A stretch of 64,000 nt of DNA from Shimia sp022448905 (lineage in GTDB: Bacteria; Pseudomonadota; Alphaproteobacteria; Rhodobacterales; Rhodobacteraceae): assembly GCF_047126315.1 (NCBI RefSeq), contig NZ_CP138953.1, positions 1,054,001-1,118,000 on the forward strand, written 5' to 3'. The notes below the pieces were generated by a model. The model saw nothing but the letters and a program-made list of their open reading frames with translations. It did no database searches and was not told the DNA's origin. This document shows, one piece after another, positions 1 to 7,734 of this stretch; the stretch's first letter is position 1, and each line of letters opens with the position of its first letter. Position numbers and translations under genes: made by a program.

Positions 1-638
1 TCGGCATTCAGGCTGCGGATGATCTTGCGCGCAGCATCTGTTTTCAATGGACCGGCGTCTGTGACCTTATTGAGGATCACCACATCGGCAAATTCTAACT
101 GGTCGGTCAGCAAGTGGACCAAAGTGCGCTCGTCCTCGTCCCCAAGAGTTTCGCCTCTGTCTGCTAAAAGGTCATGGCTGTCAAAGTCGTTTGGGAGGTT
201 CACTGCGTCGACCACTGTCACCATGGTGTCGAGCCGCGCCACATCTGTAAGGCTCTCGCCTTGCTCATCGCGGAACTCAAAGGTCGCCGCCACTGGGAGT
301 GGCTCTGAAATGCCCGTGGACTCGATTAGAAGGTAATCAAAGCGGCCTTCGGCAGCGAGGCGGCGCACTTCACTCAGCAGGTCGTCGCGCAGGGTGCAGC
401 AGATGCAGCCGTTAGACATCTCCACGAGGGTTTCCTCGGTTTGGCTCAGTTCCGCTCCCCCTTCACGCACAAGGTCCGCGTCAATGTTCACTTCGGACAT
501 GTCGTTCACGATCACTGCCACGCTCAACCCTTCGCGGTTGTTCAGTACGCCGTTTAGGAGGGTGGTTTTACCGGCTCCAAGGAAGCCGGATAAAACGGTC
601 ACAGGGAGGCGGGTGTCTTGGTGTTGGGTGTCTGGCAT
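1..638 (-). CDS. COG0523/CobW-family GTP-binding protein (partial)
   Basis: The gene starts at an ATG at 638 and runs off the left edge, so only about 212 N-terminal residues are present. The protein opens with a Walker A loop (GFLGAGKTTLL, about residue 20) and then has the family's metal-binding CxCC motif (NGCICCTLRDDLL, around residue 75), followed by an LIESTGISEP stretch. These place it in the COG0523 G3E GTPases, which act as metallochaperones or insertases for zinc, cobalt or nickel. The Zur-like palindrome just upstream points to the zinc-starvation subgroup (ZigA/ZagA/YciC type). It is transcribed in the same direction as rpsO but is separated from it by a strong terminator, so it has its own promoter. 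The zinc role is an inference; the family assignment is firm. Confidence 0.88.
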   Translation of the reverse strand, partial: MPDTQHQDTRLPVTVLSGFLGAGKTTLLNGVLNNREGLSVAVIVNDMSEVNIDADLVREGGAELSQTEETLVEMSNGCICCTLRDDLLSEVRRLAAEGRFDYLLIESTGISEPLPVAATFEFRDEQGESLTDVARLDTMVTVVDAVNLPNDFDSHDLLADRGETLGDEDERTLVHLLTDQLEFADVVILNKVTDAGPLKTDAARKIIRSLNA

Positions 639-651
639 AGCTGGCTCCAAA

Positions 652-670
652 TAATGTTATAACATAACAA
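652..670 (-). promoter_or_regulatory. Zur-like operator upstream of the COG0523 gene
   Basis: TGTTATAACA at 655-664 is a perfect 10-bp palindrome inside an AT-rich run, 16-26 bp upstream of the GTPase start. It resembles the TGTTATANNATAACA-type boxes bound by the zinc repressor Zur in proteobacteria. No second copy was noticed elsewhere in the window. Confidence 0.55.
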
Positions 671-716
671 ACAGACGGCGACAAAAACTGCAAGTGACGG
701 AATGCAAGGCCTGTAA

Positions 717-750
717 CAAAAAACGCCCGCTCCGGGGAGCAGGCGTTTTC
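717..750 (-). terminator. Rho-independent terminator of rpsO
   Basis: Read on the minus strand, an AAACGCC-x-GCTC / GAGC-x-GGCGTTT hairpin with a tiny loop ends in six T residues. It lies 25 bp past the rpsO stop and isolates rpsO from the GTPase gene. Confidence 0.85.
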
Positions 751-774
751 CGTAATCTCGACTTGAGCGGCGTC

Positions 775-1044
775 TTAGCGACGGATGCCCAGACGCTTGA
801 TCAGGTCCTGATAGCGTGCTTCGTCTTTGCCCTTGGTGTAGTCCAGCAGCTTACGGCGCTGAGCAACCATTTTCAGAAGGCCACGACGACCGTGGTTGTC
901 CTTCTTGTGGGTTTTGAAGTGCTCGGTCAGGGTGTTGATGCGGGATGTCAGGATCGCAACCTGGACTTCCGGGGAACCGGTGTCGCCTTCTTTGGTCGCG
1001 AATTCTTTCATCAGGCGTGCTTTTTCTTCAACAGTGATCGACAT
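775..1044 (-). CDS. rpsO: 30S ribosomal protein S15
   Basis: This 89-residue protein is the normal length for S15 and carries the family's core: the GSPEVQVAILT segment near residue 23, the HFKTHKKDNHGRRGLL 16S rRNA-binding stretch near residue 42 and the terminal YQDLIKRLGIRR. S15 binds the central domain of 16S rRNA and nucleates platform assembly of the small subunit. A GGAGACC ribosome-binding site precedes the ATG at 1044. The gene stands alone with its own terminator; pnp, its frequent partner, is not downstream here. Confidence 0.98.
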   Translation of the reverse strand: MSITVEEKARLMKEFATKEGDTGSPEVQVAILTSRINTLTEHFKTHKKDNHGRRGLLKMVAQRRKLLDYTKGKDEARYQDLIKRLGIRR

Positions 1045-1204
1045 CGGGGTCTCCTATTGCAAAGGGTTTCGGGCGCAAGCCGGGATGTCGTCCAGCAAGG
1101 TCCATAGAGATGTCCCCCAAAGGGATTCCCTTGGAAGATGGGCGTATTTAGTCGCAAATGGATCAAAAGGAAAGGGGGAAGGCGTTTCCGTCGCTTTCTG
1201 AGGA

Positions 1205-1714
1205 TCAGAGCCGCCAGATTTCCGGCTGTGTGGCGTAGGCGATGTACAGTGGATGGCGCGGGTGGCCGGCTTTGGTCACGCCGAGGCATTTGATGGTCTG
1301 GCCGGTGGCTTTCAGAACGCCTTTCATTTCAAAACCGCGGTCCAGATGATCGCCATGTGCACCCCAAGCGGCGATGATGTCATCAGCCCAGAGGCAGCTG
1401 TCAGCCACAACGCTGTCATTGTCCGGTCCCGCAGGGGCCTTGTGCTGGCGCATCTTCTTGGGGTCGGTTTCGCGCAGGGCAAAGATATTCACCGCGCGAA
1501 AACCGCCATATCCCAGAGCGCGGGCGCGACGTTCGCAGCGCTCGATGGTGGGGTCGTTTTGACGCTCGGTGGCTTTCGACGGATTGAGCATGATGAACAG
1601 CACTTTGGCGGCGCTGTTGTCCCACACCCTAGTCAGCGCATAGCGGTAGGTCTCGCATTCCGAGTAGAGTGCGGAGCTGGTGGCGTCGTCTTTTTGGAAG
1701 TGGCGTTCGATCAT
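1205..1714 (-). CDS. DUF1643 domain protein
   Basis: A 169-residue protein with the DUF1643 signature: a VLFIMLNPSKA segment around residue 40, then NDPTIERCERRARALGYGGF and VNIFALRETDP. The segments NDSVVADSC and IIAAWGAHG follow. No signal peptide or membrane segment is visible, so it is probably cytoplasmic. The biochemical function of the family is not established and nothing in the neighbourhood suggests one. It lies upstream of rpsO in the same direction, 160 bp away, and is probably a separate unit. Confidence 0.8.
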   Translation of the reverse strand: MIERHFQKDDATSSALYSECETYRYALTRVWDNSAAKVLFIMLNPSKATERQNDPTIERCERRARALGYGGFRAVNIFALRETDPKKMRQHKAPAGPDNDSVVADSCLWADDIIAAWGAHGDHLDRGFEMKGVLKATGQTIKCLGVTKAGHPRHPLYIAYATQPEIWRL

Positions 1715-1774
1715 TCTGTCTACTTATGATTAACCAACGCGGAGTCAAACGTTTGATTTTGAAGCCTCTCCTTC

Positions 1775-1822
1775 TTATCCCTGATACTTGGGATAACAGC
1801 CGTCTGGGGTTTTGTACGGCTG
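1775..1822 (+). promoter_or_regulatory. two back-to-back hairpins in the leader of the RTX gene
   Basis: TTATCCC (1775-1781) pairs perfectly with GGGATAA (1790-1796). Directly after it, CAGCCGT (1797-1803) pairs perfectly with ACGGCTG (1816-1822). The two stems touch and end 17 bp before the RTX start codon, just before a purine-rich ribosome-binding region (GAGGTGGTGAG). Neither is followed by a T-run typical of a simple terminator. They could be a structured 5' leader or a repressor site. Confidence 0.4.
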
Positions 1823-1839
1823 ATTGGTGAGGTGGTGAG

Positions 1840-3255
1840 ATGCCGTTTCTTTTCTTTTTGGGCCTGCTTGCGGCAGGCGCGGCCGTTGGCACGATGGTGG
1901 GTGTGACCGATGACACCGAGGCAGAAGACGACAGCACGCCGTCGGATGACGAGCGTGATGACTCCGCCGATGCGCAAGGTGAGCAGCCGTCGACGGACGA
2001 GGTGCCTGAAGACGGCCCTGAGGAAGACGCGGAACCGGAAGATGATTTTGCAGCCCAGTTCCTGTTTGGCGAGTTGGATGTGGACGACCACCTGATTGGC
2101 GGCGCTGGCGAGGACACGATTGTCGGTAACGGCTGGGAAGACGATTACCTCGAAGGCGGCGAAGGCGATGACGATCTGTTTGTCTCAGCCGGCAACATGG
2201 CCAACGGCGGAGCTGGTGCCGACACTTTCTATCTCGAGGCGGACAATGAAGTTGTGGGCCGCATAGAGGATTTTGATGCGTCCGAGGACATGATTGTGCT
2301 GCGCAATTACGAAAGCCCGGTGGATGGGTCTTCGGGCAACTTTGTTCTGACGCAGGAAGACGGTGGACTGGCATTACGCGATGCCGACACCGGAGATGTG
2401 CGCATTGATCTGCCGGGGGCCTCTTTGGCGGATGGCGAAAGCCTGTCGGTGGTGTTCCAGCACACAGATGGTGATGCGCATGACAGCGAGGTACAGGCCG
2501 AGTGGGCGCGTGACTATACCATTCAGGACAAGCCTTATGTGGCGGATGCGCTGCGTGGTGGTGCCGGAGAGGACACGCTGATTGGCGATGACAGCGACAA
2601 TCGGATTTTTGGTGAAGCCGGTGCGGATGATCTGCAAGGTGGCGAGGGGGATGACCACATCTTTAGTGGCAGCGGCAGTGTGTTTTATGGCGCCGAGTGG
2701 AACCATGAGCCGGGCCACCTGAACCGCCTTGGCGCGGGAGATACCCTGTCTGGCGGCGCGGGCGAGGATGTGCTGTGGCTTGGGTCTGGCAATGTGGCCA
2801 CTGGTGGCGCGGATGCGGACACATTTGAGGCCTTTGCAGGCGTCTATGACAATGTGACCGAGATCACCGATTTTGCGCCGGGCGAGGACAAGTTGGTCAT
2901 CAGCTTTGGGTTGGATGGTCCGTTTGGTGCGGGCTTCCAGAACGCGGATAATGAGTATTTCACCGTAGCCGAAGCGGCGGATGGGTTTGACAGCAGTTAC
3001 GACGCGGACGCAGATGAGACCACGCTGACGCTGGGCGGGCACCCATTGCTGGTGCTCAACGGCGATCAGACCGGCGCAACCGTGGCGTTCAGCAATCAGG
3101 ATGCGGCGGACAACTATGACCTGCCGGAAGTCTGGCTCGATGCCAATGGCGACCCGATCACTGCCGAACAGGGCCAGGCGGCAGATATTCTGTTCAGCGG
3201 CATGACCCCGCAGGATATGTATGACGCCAATGGCAATGGCGGCATGGTCGCCTGA
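1840..3255 (+). CDS. RTX-type calcium-binding repeat protein
   Basis: A 471-residue acidic protein with several GGxGxDx-type nonapeptide motifs (GGAGEDTI near residue 87, GGEGDDDL near 106, GGAGADTF near 124, GGAGEDTL near 241, GGEGDDHI near 268, GGAGEDVL near 306). These are the haemolysin-type Ca2+-binding beta-roll repeats of proteins usually secreted by type I systems. The N-terminus is a hydrophobic stretch of about 20 residues rich in Gly and Ala, followed by a linker dominated by Asp and Glu. That start is unusual for a type I substrate and could instead be a membrane anchor or exported signal. No catalytic domain is recognisable and no ABC/MFP exporter is adjacent. The stop codon ends exactly where the convergent truB stop begins. 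Confidence 0.85.
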   Translation: MPFLFFLGLLAAGAAVGTMVGVTDDTEAEDDSTPSDDERDDSADAQGEQPSTDEVPEDGPEEDAEPEDDFAAQFLFGELDVDDHLIGGAGEDTIVGNGWEDDYLEGGEGDDDLFVSAGNMANGGAGADTFYLEADNEVVGRIEDFDASEDMIVLRNYESPVDGSSGNFVLTQEDGGLALRDADTGDVRIDLPGASLADGESLSVVFQHTDGDAHDSEVQAEWARDYTIQDKPYVADALRGGAGEDTLIGDDSDNRIFGEAGADDLQGGEGDDHIFSGSGSVFYGAEWNHEPGHLNRLGAGDTLSGGAGEDVLWLGSGNVATGGADADTFEAFAGVYDNVTEITDFAPGEDKLVISFGLDGPFGAGFQNADNEYFTVAEAADGFDSSYDADADETTLTLGGHPLLVLNGDQTGATVAFSNQDAADNYDLPEVWLDANGDPITAEQGQAADILFSGMTPQDMYDANGNGGMVA

Positions 3256-4170
3256 TCAGCCCTCGGGTTTCACAAACACGCGGCTGGGGTGTAATTGTCC
3301 GGCTTTGAAGACGCCAACGGCCACAGCTTCGCCGTCGAAGCTGGCCCAGCATTCTTCGCCATATTCCACGTCAGAGGCCAACACCATTCCAGGGTTGCCG
3401 TTGCGCAGACGCACGGTGCCTTCGGCGGTGGCTTTCACCTCTGGCAGATCTTCAAGACCTTGTTGCAAGGGGCGCAGGTAGCTGTCGAGCTCCGGCTGTT
3501 TCGCCATCTCGTCAATTTGCTCGATGCTCAGCCCGTCAGCGGCGTCAAACGGCCCGGACCAGATACGGCGCAGCTCGCGCACGTGTCCGTGACAGCCCAA
3601 GGCTTCGCCCAAATCACGGGCGATGGAGCGAACATAGCCACCTTTGCCGCAGGTCATTTCCAGCGTGACGTGATCTTCGTCTTCGCGGTCCGTCATCACC
3701 AGCTCTTCGACCCAGAGGGGGCGGGCGGCGAGTTCGATGTCTTCGCCGTCGCGCGCCAGTTTGTAAGCCCGTTCGCCGTCGATCTTCACGGCGGAGAATT
3801 TGGGTGGCACCTGCTTAATGTCGCCGACAAACTGACCTAACGCAGCTTTGATCTCATCATCGGTGGGGCGTTTGTCGGACTGGGCGATGACTTCGCCTTC
3901 GGCGTCGTCGGTATTGGTGGCCTGTCCCAAACGTACAGTGAAGGTATAAGCCTTCAACGTGTCAGTGATGTAAGGCACGGTTTTGGTGGCTTCGCCCAAT
4001 GCTACGGCCAGAACGCCAGTGGCATCTGGATCCAGCGTACCAGCATGGCCGGCCTTTTTGGCATTAAAGGCCCAGCGGACTTTGTTTACCACAGAGGTGG
4101 AGGTCATACCTGCAGGTTTATCGACCACAAGCCAGCCAGAAATATCGCGTCCCTTGCGTTTGCGTCCCAT
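3256..4170 (-). CDS. truB: tRNA pseudouridine(55) synthase
   Basis: A 304-residue protein that isomerises U55 to pseudouridine in the T-loop of tRNAs. The catalytic block AGHAGTLDPDATGVL, with the nucleophilic Asp, is near residue 40, preceded by SGWLVVDKPAGMTST. KVPPKFSAVKIDG and GTYVRSIARDLGE-like segments (here CGKGGYVRSIARDLGEALG) follow. Length and order match bacterial TruB. It is convergent with the RTX gene with no base between the two stop codons. It is not followed by rpsO as in many genomes, although rpsO is only 2.2 kb away on the same strand. Confidence 0.97.
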   Translation of the reverse strand: MGRKRKGRDISGWLVVDKPAGMTSTSVVNKVRWAFNAKKAGHAGTLDPDATGVLAVALGEATKTVPYITDTLKAYTFTVRLGQATNTDDAEGEVIAQSDKRPTDDEIKAALGQFVGDIKQVPPKFSAVKIDGERAYKLARDGEDIELAARPLWVEELVMTDREDEDHVTLEMTCGKGGYVRSIARDLGEALGCHGHVRELRRIWSGPFDAADGLSIEQIDEMAKQPELDSYLRPLQQGLEDLPEVKATAEGTVRLRNGNPGMVLASDVEYGEECWASFDGEAVAVGVFKAGQLHPSRVFVKPEG

Positions 4171-4263
4171 GCCTTTGACCTCTCATATCAGGGTGAGGGC
4201 GGCGACCTAGCGGATTGCCTTCACGCTGTCAATTTAGCTTACGCAAAAAGCCTCTCCAAAAGA

Positions 4264-4298
4264 AAAGGCCATCGGGTCCACGCAACCCGATGGCCTTT
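4264..4298 (-). terminator. terminator of the tct transport operon
   Basis: On the minus strand AAAGGCCATCGGGT pairs with ACCCGATGGCCTTT around a 7-nt loop, then TTCTTTT follows. It lies about 45 bp after the tctA stop. The mirrored T-rich edge means it could also act on the plus strand. Confidence 0.85.
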
Positions 4299-4343
4299 CC
4301 TGATCGCGGGGGGGGAGGAGCACCCCGCGAACCCGTGCTCGGT

Positions 4344-5858
4344 TTAGTCGCCGTCGGCGACACCTGCTGCGCGCAAACGGGCGCGGCGGGCACGATAGCT
4401 TGGCAGTGCCACAAGGATCACCGCGATCACCAGCAGGCCGAGGGTCATCGGACGCTCCCAGATGAAGGCGATGCCGTCATAGAGCTGCATGGAGCGGGCA
4501 AAGTTGTCTTCCAACATGCCGCCCAGAATGAAGCCGATCAGCAGTGGCGCCAATGGATAGTCGGCAAAGCGCAAGGCTGTGGCGCAGACCCCGAAACCAA
4601 CTAGCAAAAGCAGCTCGGTGGCGTTGTTCTGACCGATGTAGGCCCCCATCAGGGTGAAGAACAGGATGAACGGGATCAGGTAGTTGCGCGGCACGGCCAG
4701 CACTTTGGCGATATACGGGATCAGTGGCAGGTTCAGGATCAGCAGCACAAGGTTGCCGATGAACATGGACATGATCACCGCCCAGAACACCTGAGGCTCG
4801 TCGATCATCAGGCGCGGGCCTGGCGTGACGTTCAGAGCGATCAGCGCACCAAGCAAAATGGCGGTGGTCCCGGAACCAGGGATGCCCAACGTGAGCAGGG
4901 GCACAAAGGAGCCTGTGCACGCTGCGTTGTTGGCTGTTTCCGGGGCCGCCAGGCCCTTGATAGAGCCTTTGCCAAATTGTTCTTGTTCTTCCTTCGGGGC
5001 GATGTTGCGCTCCACCGCATAGCCCAGGAAGGACGCGATGGTGGCGCCAGCACCGGGGAGAACCCCGATGAAGAAGCCTTGAACCGACTGACGGCCAATC
5101 ACCGGCGCGATGGATTTCGCCTCGGACCCGGTGATGCGCAGGTCTTTGATTTCACCGCTGTTGCTCTCGCCCATGGTGCGTGGTTTCAGCACCAGAAAGA
5201 GCGCTTCCGGCAGGGCGAACATGGCCATCGCCAGAGTGATGAAGCCAAAGCCGGACTGTAGGTCCATGATGCCCATGGTGAAACGGGGCATGTTGAACAA
5301 TGCGCCTTCGCCCACGGTGGCCATCATCAGGCCCAGCAGGGTCATCATCAGCGCCTTGGCTACTTGGCCGGTGCCTGCAAAGGCGGCGATCGCGGAGAGG
5401 CCCACAACCATCAGGGCAAAGTATTCAGCGGAGTGGAACAGCAGCGCAACGGAGGATAGCGCAGGCGCGAAGACCATCAACAGGATGGCGCCAATGGTGC
5501 CGCCGGCAAAAGAGGCAATCGCTGCCACGGTCAGCGCCTTACCGGCTTTGCCTTTTTTGGCCATCGGGTAGCCGTCAAAGCTTGAGGCCACGGTGCCCGC
5601 GACCCCCGGCGCGTTCAGCAGGATGGAGGAGGTAGAGCCGCCAAAGATGGCGCCGTAATATACACCGGCAAGCAGGATCAGCGCGGCGGAGGGATCCCCC
5701 ATGGAGATGGCGACTGGGATCATGATGGCGATGATCGACATTGGGCCAAGACCCGGCAACATGCCGATAAATGTCCCGATCAGACAGCCACCAATGACCA
5801 TCAAGAGGTTTTGTAGAGAGAAGGCCGTTTGCAGGCCGATCAGTAGTCCTTCGAGCAT
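4344..5858 (-). CDS. tctA: TctA-family large permease of a tripartite tricarboxylate transporter
   Basis: About 504 residues from the ATG at 5858, the usual TctA length, with about a dozen hydrophobic segments. It starts MLEGLLIGLQTAFSL and carries GTFIGMLPGLGPMSIIAIM (about residue 27), YYGAIFGGSTSSILLNAPG (about residue 65), GVLPGAGATIASFLGYA (about residue 260) and LTLGIPGSGTTAILLGAL (about residue 325), the repeated Gly/Pro-rich half motifs typical of TctA. TTT systems import citrate, tricarboxylates and other carboxylates or aromatic acids with a periplasmic TctC protein and ion coupling. An upstream ATG exists, but the chosen one sits right behind GGAGGCTGAC at the end of the preceding gene. 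The substrate cannot be read from sequence. Confidence 0.95.
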   Translation of the reverse strand: MLEGLLIGLQTAFSLQNLLMVIGGCLIGTFIGMLPGLGPMSIIAIMIPVAISMGDPSAALILLAGVYYGAIFGGSTSSILLNAPGVAGTVASSFDGYPMAKKGKAGKALTVAAIASFAGGTIGAILLMVFAPALSSVALLFHSAEYFALMVVGLSAIAAFAGTGQVAKALMMTLLGLMMATVGEGALFNMPRFTMGIMDLQSGFGFITLAMAMFALPEALFLVLKPRTMGESNSGEIKDLRITGSEAKSIAPVIGRQSVQGFFIGVLPGAGATIASFLGYAVERNIAPKEEQEQFGKGSIKGLAAPETANNAACTGSFVPLLTLGIPGSGTTAILLGALIALNVTPGPRLMIDEPQVFWAVIMSMFIGNLVLLILNLPLIPYIAKVLAVPRNYLIPFILFFTLMGAYIGQNNATELLLLVGFGVCATALRFADYPLAPLLIGFILGGMLEDNFARSMQLYDGIAFIWERPMTLGLLVIAVILVALPSYRARRARLRAAGVADGD

Positions 5859-5859
5859 G

Positions 5860-6093
5860 TCAGCCTCCAAAGTTGCCCGTGGTGGGGCGTAAGTTGATGC
5901 CCAGCGTGTGCTGAACAAGTGTCCATAGAATGATGACGGCCATCATCGTGACCAATGCCGTGATGTGCCATTTGCCAGCGCCCATCAAAAACGAGCCAAT
6001 GATGACAAAGGCCGCGGCGGAGAACAGCACCAGGCATCCACCAATCAGCATCAAGACAAACTGTAGGGATACAACGGAAGGTTCACCAAACAT
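5860..6093 (-). CDS. small TctB-like membrane protein (duplicate of the TctB C-terminal half)
   Basis: A 77-residue protein with two hydrophobic segments. It aligns over its whole length with the C-terminal half of the neighbouring TctB: FxIxGSFxxG, a KxH, then LWTLVQHTLGINLRP versus VWYLVQQVLGIYLRP, and a final GG. It lies between tctB and tctA with one-base gaps on both sides. The last Gly-Gly codons of each upstream gene (GGAGGC) serve as the ribosome-binding site of the next, and this junction is nearly identical at 5860 and 6095. The simplest reading is a partial tandem duplication that kept its translation signals. It might act as an extra subunit of the transporter. Confidence 0.75.
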   Translation of the reverse strand: MFGEPSVVSLQFVLMLIGGCLVLFSAAAFVIIGSFLMGAGKWHITALVTMMAVIILWTLVQHTLGINLRPTTGNFGG

Positions 6094-6094
6094 C

Positions 6095-6577
6095 TCAGCC
6101 TCCCATGAAGCCGGGCAGCGGCCGCAGGTAGATGCCGAGAACTTGTTGAACGAGATACCAAACTAGGAAAGTGGCCAGGAGCGCGATTGGCACCATGAAG
6201 TGGAACTTGCGCTCACCGAGGATAAAGGAGCCGAGGATCAGGAAACCGGAAGTCGAGAAGATAAAACCCGCCGGACGCAATAGCAGCGCGTAAGCGACCA
6301 TCAGGCTCAACAGCAGGATCGCTTGGCCCAGCTTGTATTCGGTCAAACGGAGGTAATCGATTTCCGCCTCTTTGGCTTCGCTTTTTTCGAGGCCCAGCAG
6401 GATGATCAGCGAGGCAATCATACCAAGGATGGACAGTACCTTCGGGAAGGTGCTTGGCCAAATAGGGTTGCGTTTCATGAACGGAGCAAGACTGCCATCC
6501 ATCGTAAACCAGGCGGCATAACCATATGCCATACAGATGCCCAGCAGTATCAGAGCGATCCAGCGATCCAGAGCCAT
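6095..6577 (-). CDS. tctB: TctB-family small membrane subunit
   Basis: A 160-residue protein with four predicted membrane segments (about residues 8-26, 45-62, 88-120 and 128-150), matching the size and topology of TctB. It is the small membrane component that works with TctA in tripartite tricarboxylate transporters. It is the second gene of the tctC-tctB operon and is followed after one base by its half-length paralogue. A TctC-tctB intercistronic hairpin precedes it, which fits lower expression of the membrane subunits than of the binding protein. Confidence 0.88.
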   Translation of the reverse strand: MALDRWIALILLGICMAYGYAAWFTMDGSLAPFMKRNPIWPSTFPKVLSILGMIASLIILLGLEKSEAKEAEIDYLRLTEYKLGQAILLLSLMVAYALLLRPAGFIFSTSGFLILGSFILGERKFHFMVPIALLATFLVWYLVQQVLGIYLRPLPGFMGG

Positions 6578-6594
6578 GAAGCTCCCCTCCCTTT

Positions 6595-6625
6595 AAAGAA
6601 AGGCAGAGCGGGAGCCCGCTCTGCC
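6595..6625 (-). terminator. intercistronic attenuator hairpin between tctC and tctB
   Basis: GGCAGAGCGGG (6602-6612) pairs with the downstream CCGCTCTGCC around a 3-nt loop; on the minus strand a TTTCTTT run follows. It sits between the binding-protein gene and the membrane-subunit genes, a usual place for a partial terminator that raises binding-protein expression relative to the permeases. Confidence 0.75.
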
Positions 6626-6645
6626 CAGTTGGATGTTAACTCAGC

Positions 6646-7626
6646 TTAGAGAAAGCCCAGTTTCTTCATCAAGTCGCCGATGACTTTTTCTTGGCCTTCG
6701 AGGAAAGCTTTGAAGTCGTCGCCGTTGTTATGGATGTTGACCCAGCCGTTGCGCTCGCGCACGACTTCCCACTCTGGGGTGTCATACATTTTGGAGATCG
6801 CGTCCTGGTACATTGCCAGCTTGTCTTCTGGCAGGCCTGGGGCCGCGAAGAAGCCACGCCAGTTCACGAAGGAGGTGTCGATGCCCTGCTCCTTCATAGT
6901 CATGGCGTCTGGTGCGGCGGAAACACGCTCGTCCGCGGTCACACCGATGATTTTCACTTCGCCTGCGTTGGCCAGGTCAACCGCTTCGGAGAAGCCGGTG
7001 GACAGAGCCGCGATTTCGCCGGACAGCAGCGCTGCCATGGCTTTCCCGCCTGCGTCGTAAGGGATGTACTTCACGCCCAGAGCGTCTTTGCCAGCCGCTT
7101 CCATCACCATGGCTGCAACCAGGTGGTCCATGCCGCCTGGAACCGAGCCACCGCCGATGGCGGTTTTGGATGGGTCCGCGTCATATGCGGCCATCAGGTC
7201 AGACATGTTGTTCAGCGGACTGTCTTTGTGCACAACCAATGCGGCGTAGTCGCCGATGGTGCCGGCCACGAGGGTCAGGTCACGGAAGTTGTGTGGGAAT
7301 ACGCCGGTCAGGGAGCGGATCACGATTGGGGTGGAGTTCACCATCAATGTGCCGTGGTTGCTGTCGGCGTTTTCGATCAGGTAGCCGATGGCTTTACCGC
7401 CGCCGCCACCGGACATGTTTTCATAAGATGCAGTGCCCACGATGCCCGCTTTGGTCAGCGCTTCGCCGGTGCCACGTGCCGTGCCGTCCCAGCCACCACC
7501 GGCGCCGCCGGGGATCAGGAAGTGGATGCTGTCTACGGCTTTTTCCGCCATAGCTTGGCCTGTGAATGCGAATGCTGCCACTGCGGTGGCCATCAGGGCG
7601 CGACGGCCCATGGTCAATTTCATCAT
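6646..7626 (-). CDS. tctC: TctC-family periplasmic tricarboxylate-type binding protein
   Basis: About 326 residues beginning with a signal peptide (MMKLTMGRRALMATAVAAFA, cleavage likely after GQAMA). The mature part has IHFLIPGGAGGGWDGTARG near residue 35, ENMSGGGGGKAIGYL near 70 and IGGGSVPGGMDHL near 155, typical of the Bug/TctC fold that captures carboxylates. Two ATGs occur in tandem at 7626 and 7623 behind GGAGGAG; the second has the better spacing, so the start may be three bases later. It is divergent from the tctDE regulators, the classic arrangement for a TTT system controlled by its two-component pair. Confidence 0.95.
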   Translation of the reverse strand: MMKLTMGRRALMATAVAAFAFTGQAMAEKAVDSIHFLIPGGAGGGWDGTARGTGEALTKAGIVGTASYENMSGGGGGKAIGYLIENADSNHGTLMVNSTPIVIRSLTGVFPHNFRDLTLVAGTIGDYAALVVHKDSPLNNMSDLMAAYDADPSKTAIGGGSVPGGMDHLVAAMVMEAAGKDALGVKYIPYDAGGKAMAALLSGEIAALSTGFSEAVDLANAGEVKIIGVTADERVSAAPDAMTMKEQGIDTSFVNWRGFFAAPGLPEDKLAMYQDAISKMYDTPEWEVVRERNGWVNIHNNGDDFKAFLEGQEKVIGDLMKKLGFL

Positions 7627-7691
7627 TTTTCTCCTCCAAATTGACAACTGTCCGAAAGACGGCTCAGTTGAGGGCAGTCAAACATCGCAAC

Positions 7692-7716
7692 CTGTCACAA
7701 ACCTGTCATGCTGTCA
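7692..7716 (+). promoter_or_regulatory. CTGTCA direct repeats in the tctC/tctD divergent region
   Basis: Three copies of CTGTCA lie at 7692, 7703 and 7711. The first two are 11 bp apart, the helical spacing of the direct-repeat half sites bound by OmpR/PhoB-type response regulators, and the hexamer equals the Pho-box half site. The adjacent gene encodes exactly such a regulator, so autoregulation or control of tctC is plausible, as is PhoB control. Confidence 0.5.
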
Positions 7717-7734
7717 GAAAGGCACTCAAATCGC

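Noticed and set aside
3253..3258. Zero-base gap between the RTX and truB stop codons as a sign of misassembly
   Set aside because: Both genes have full, normal C-termini, so the compact convergence seems real.
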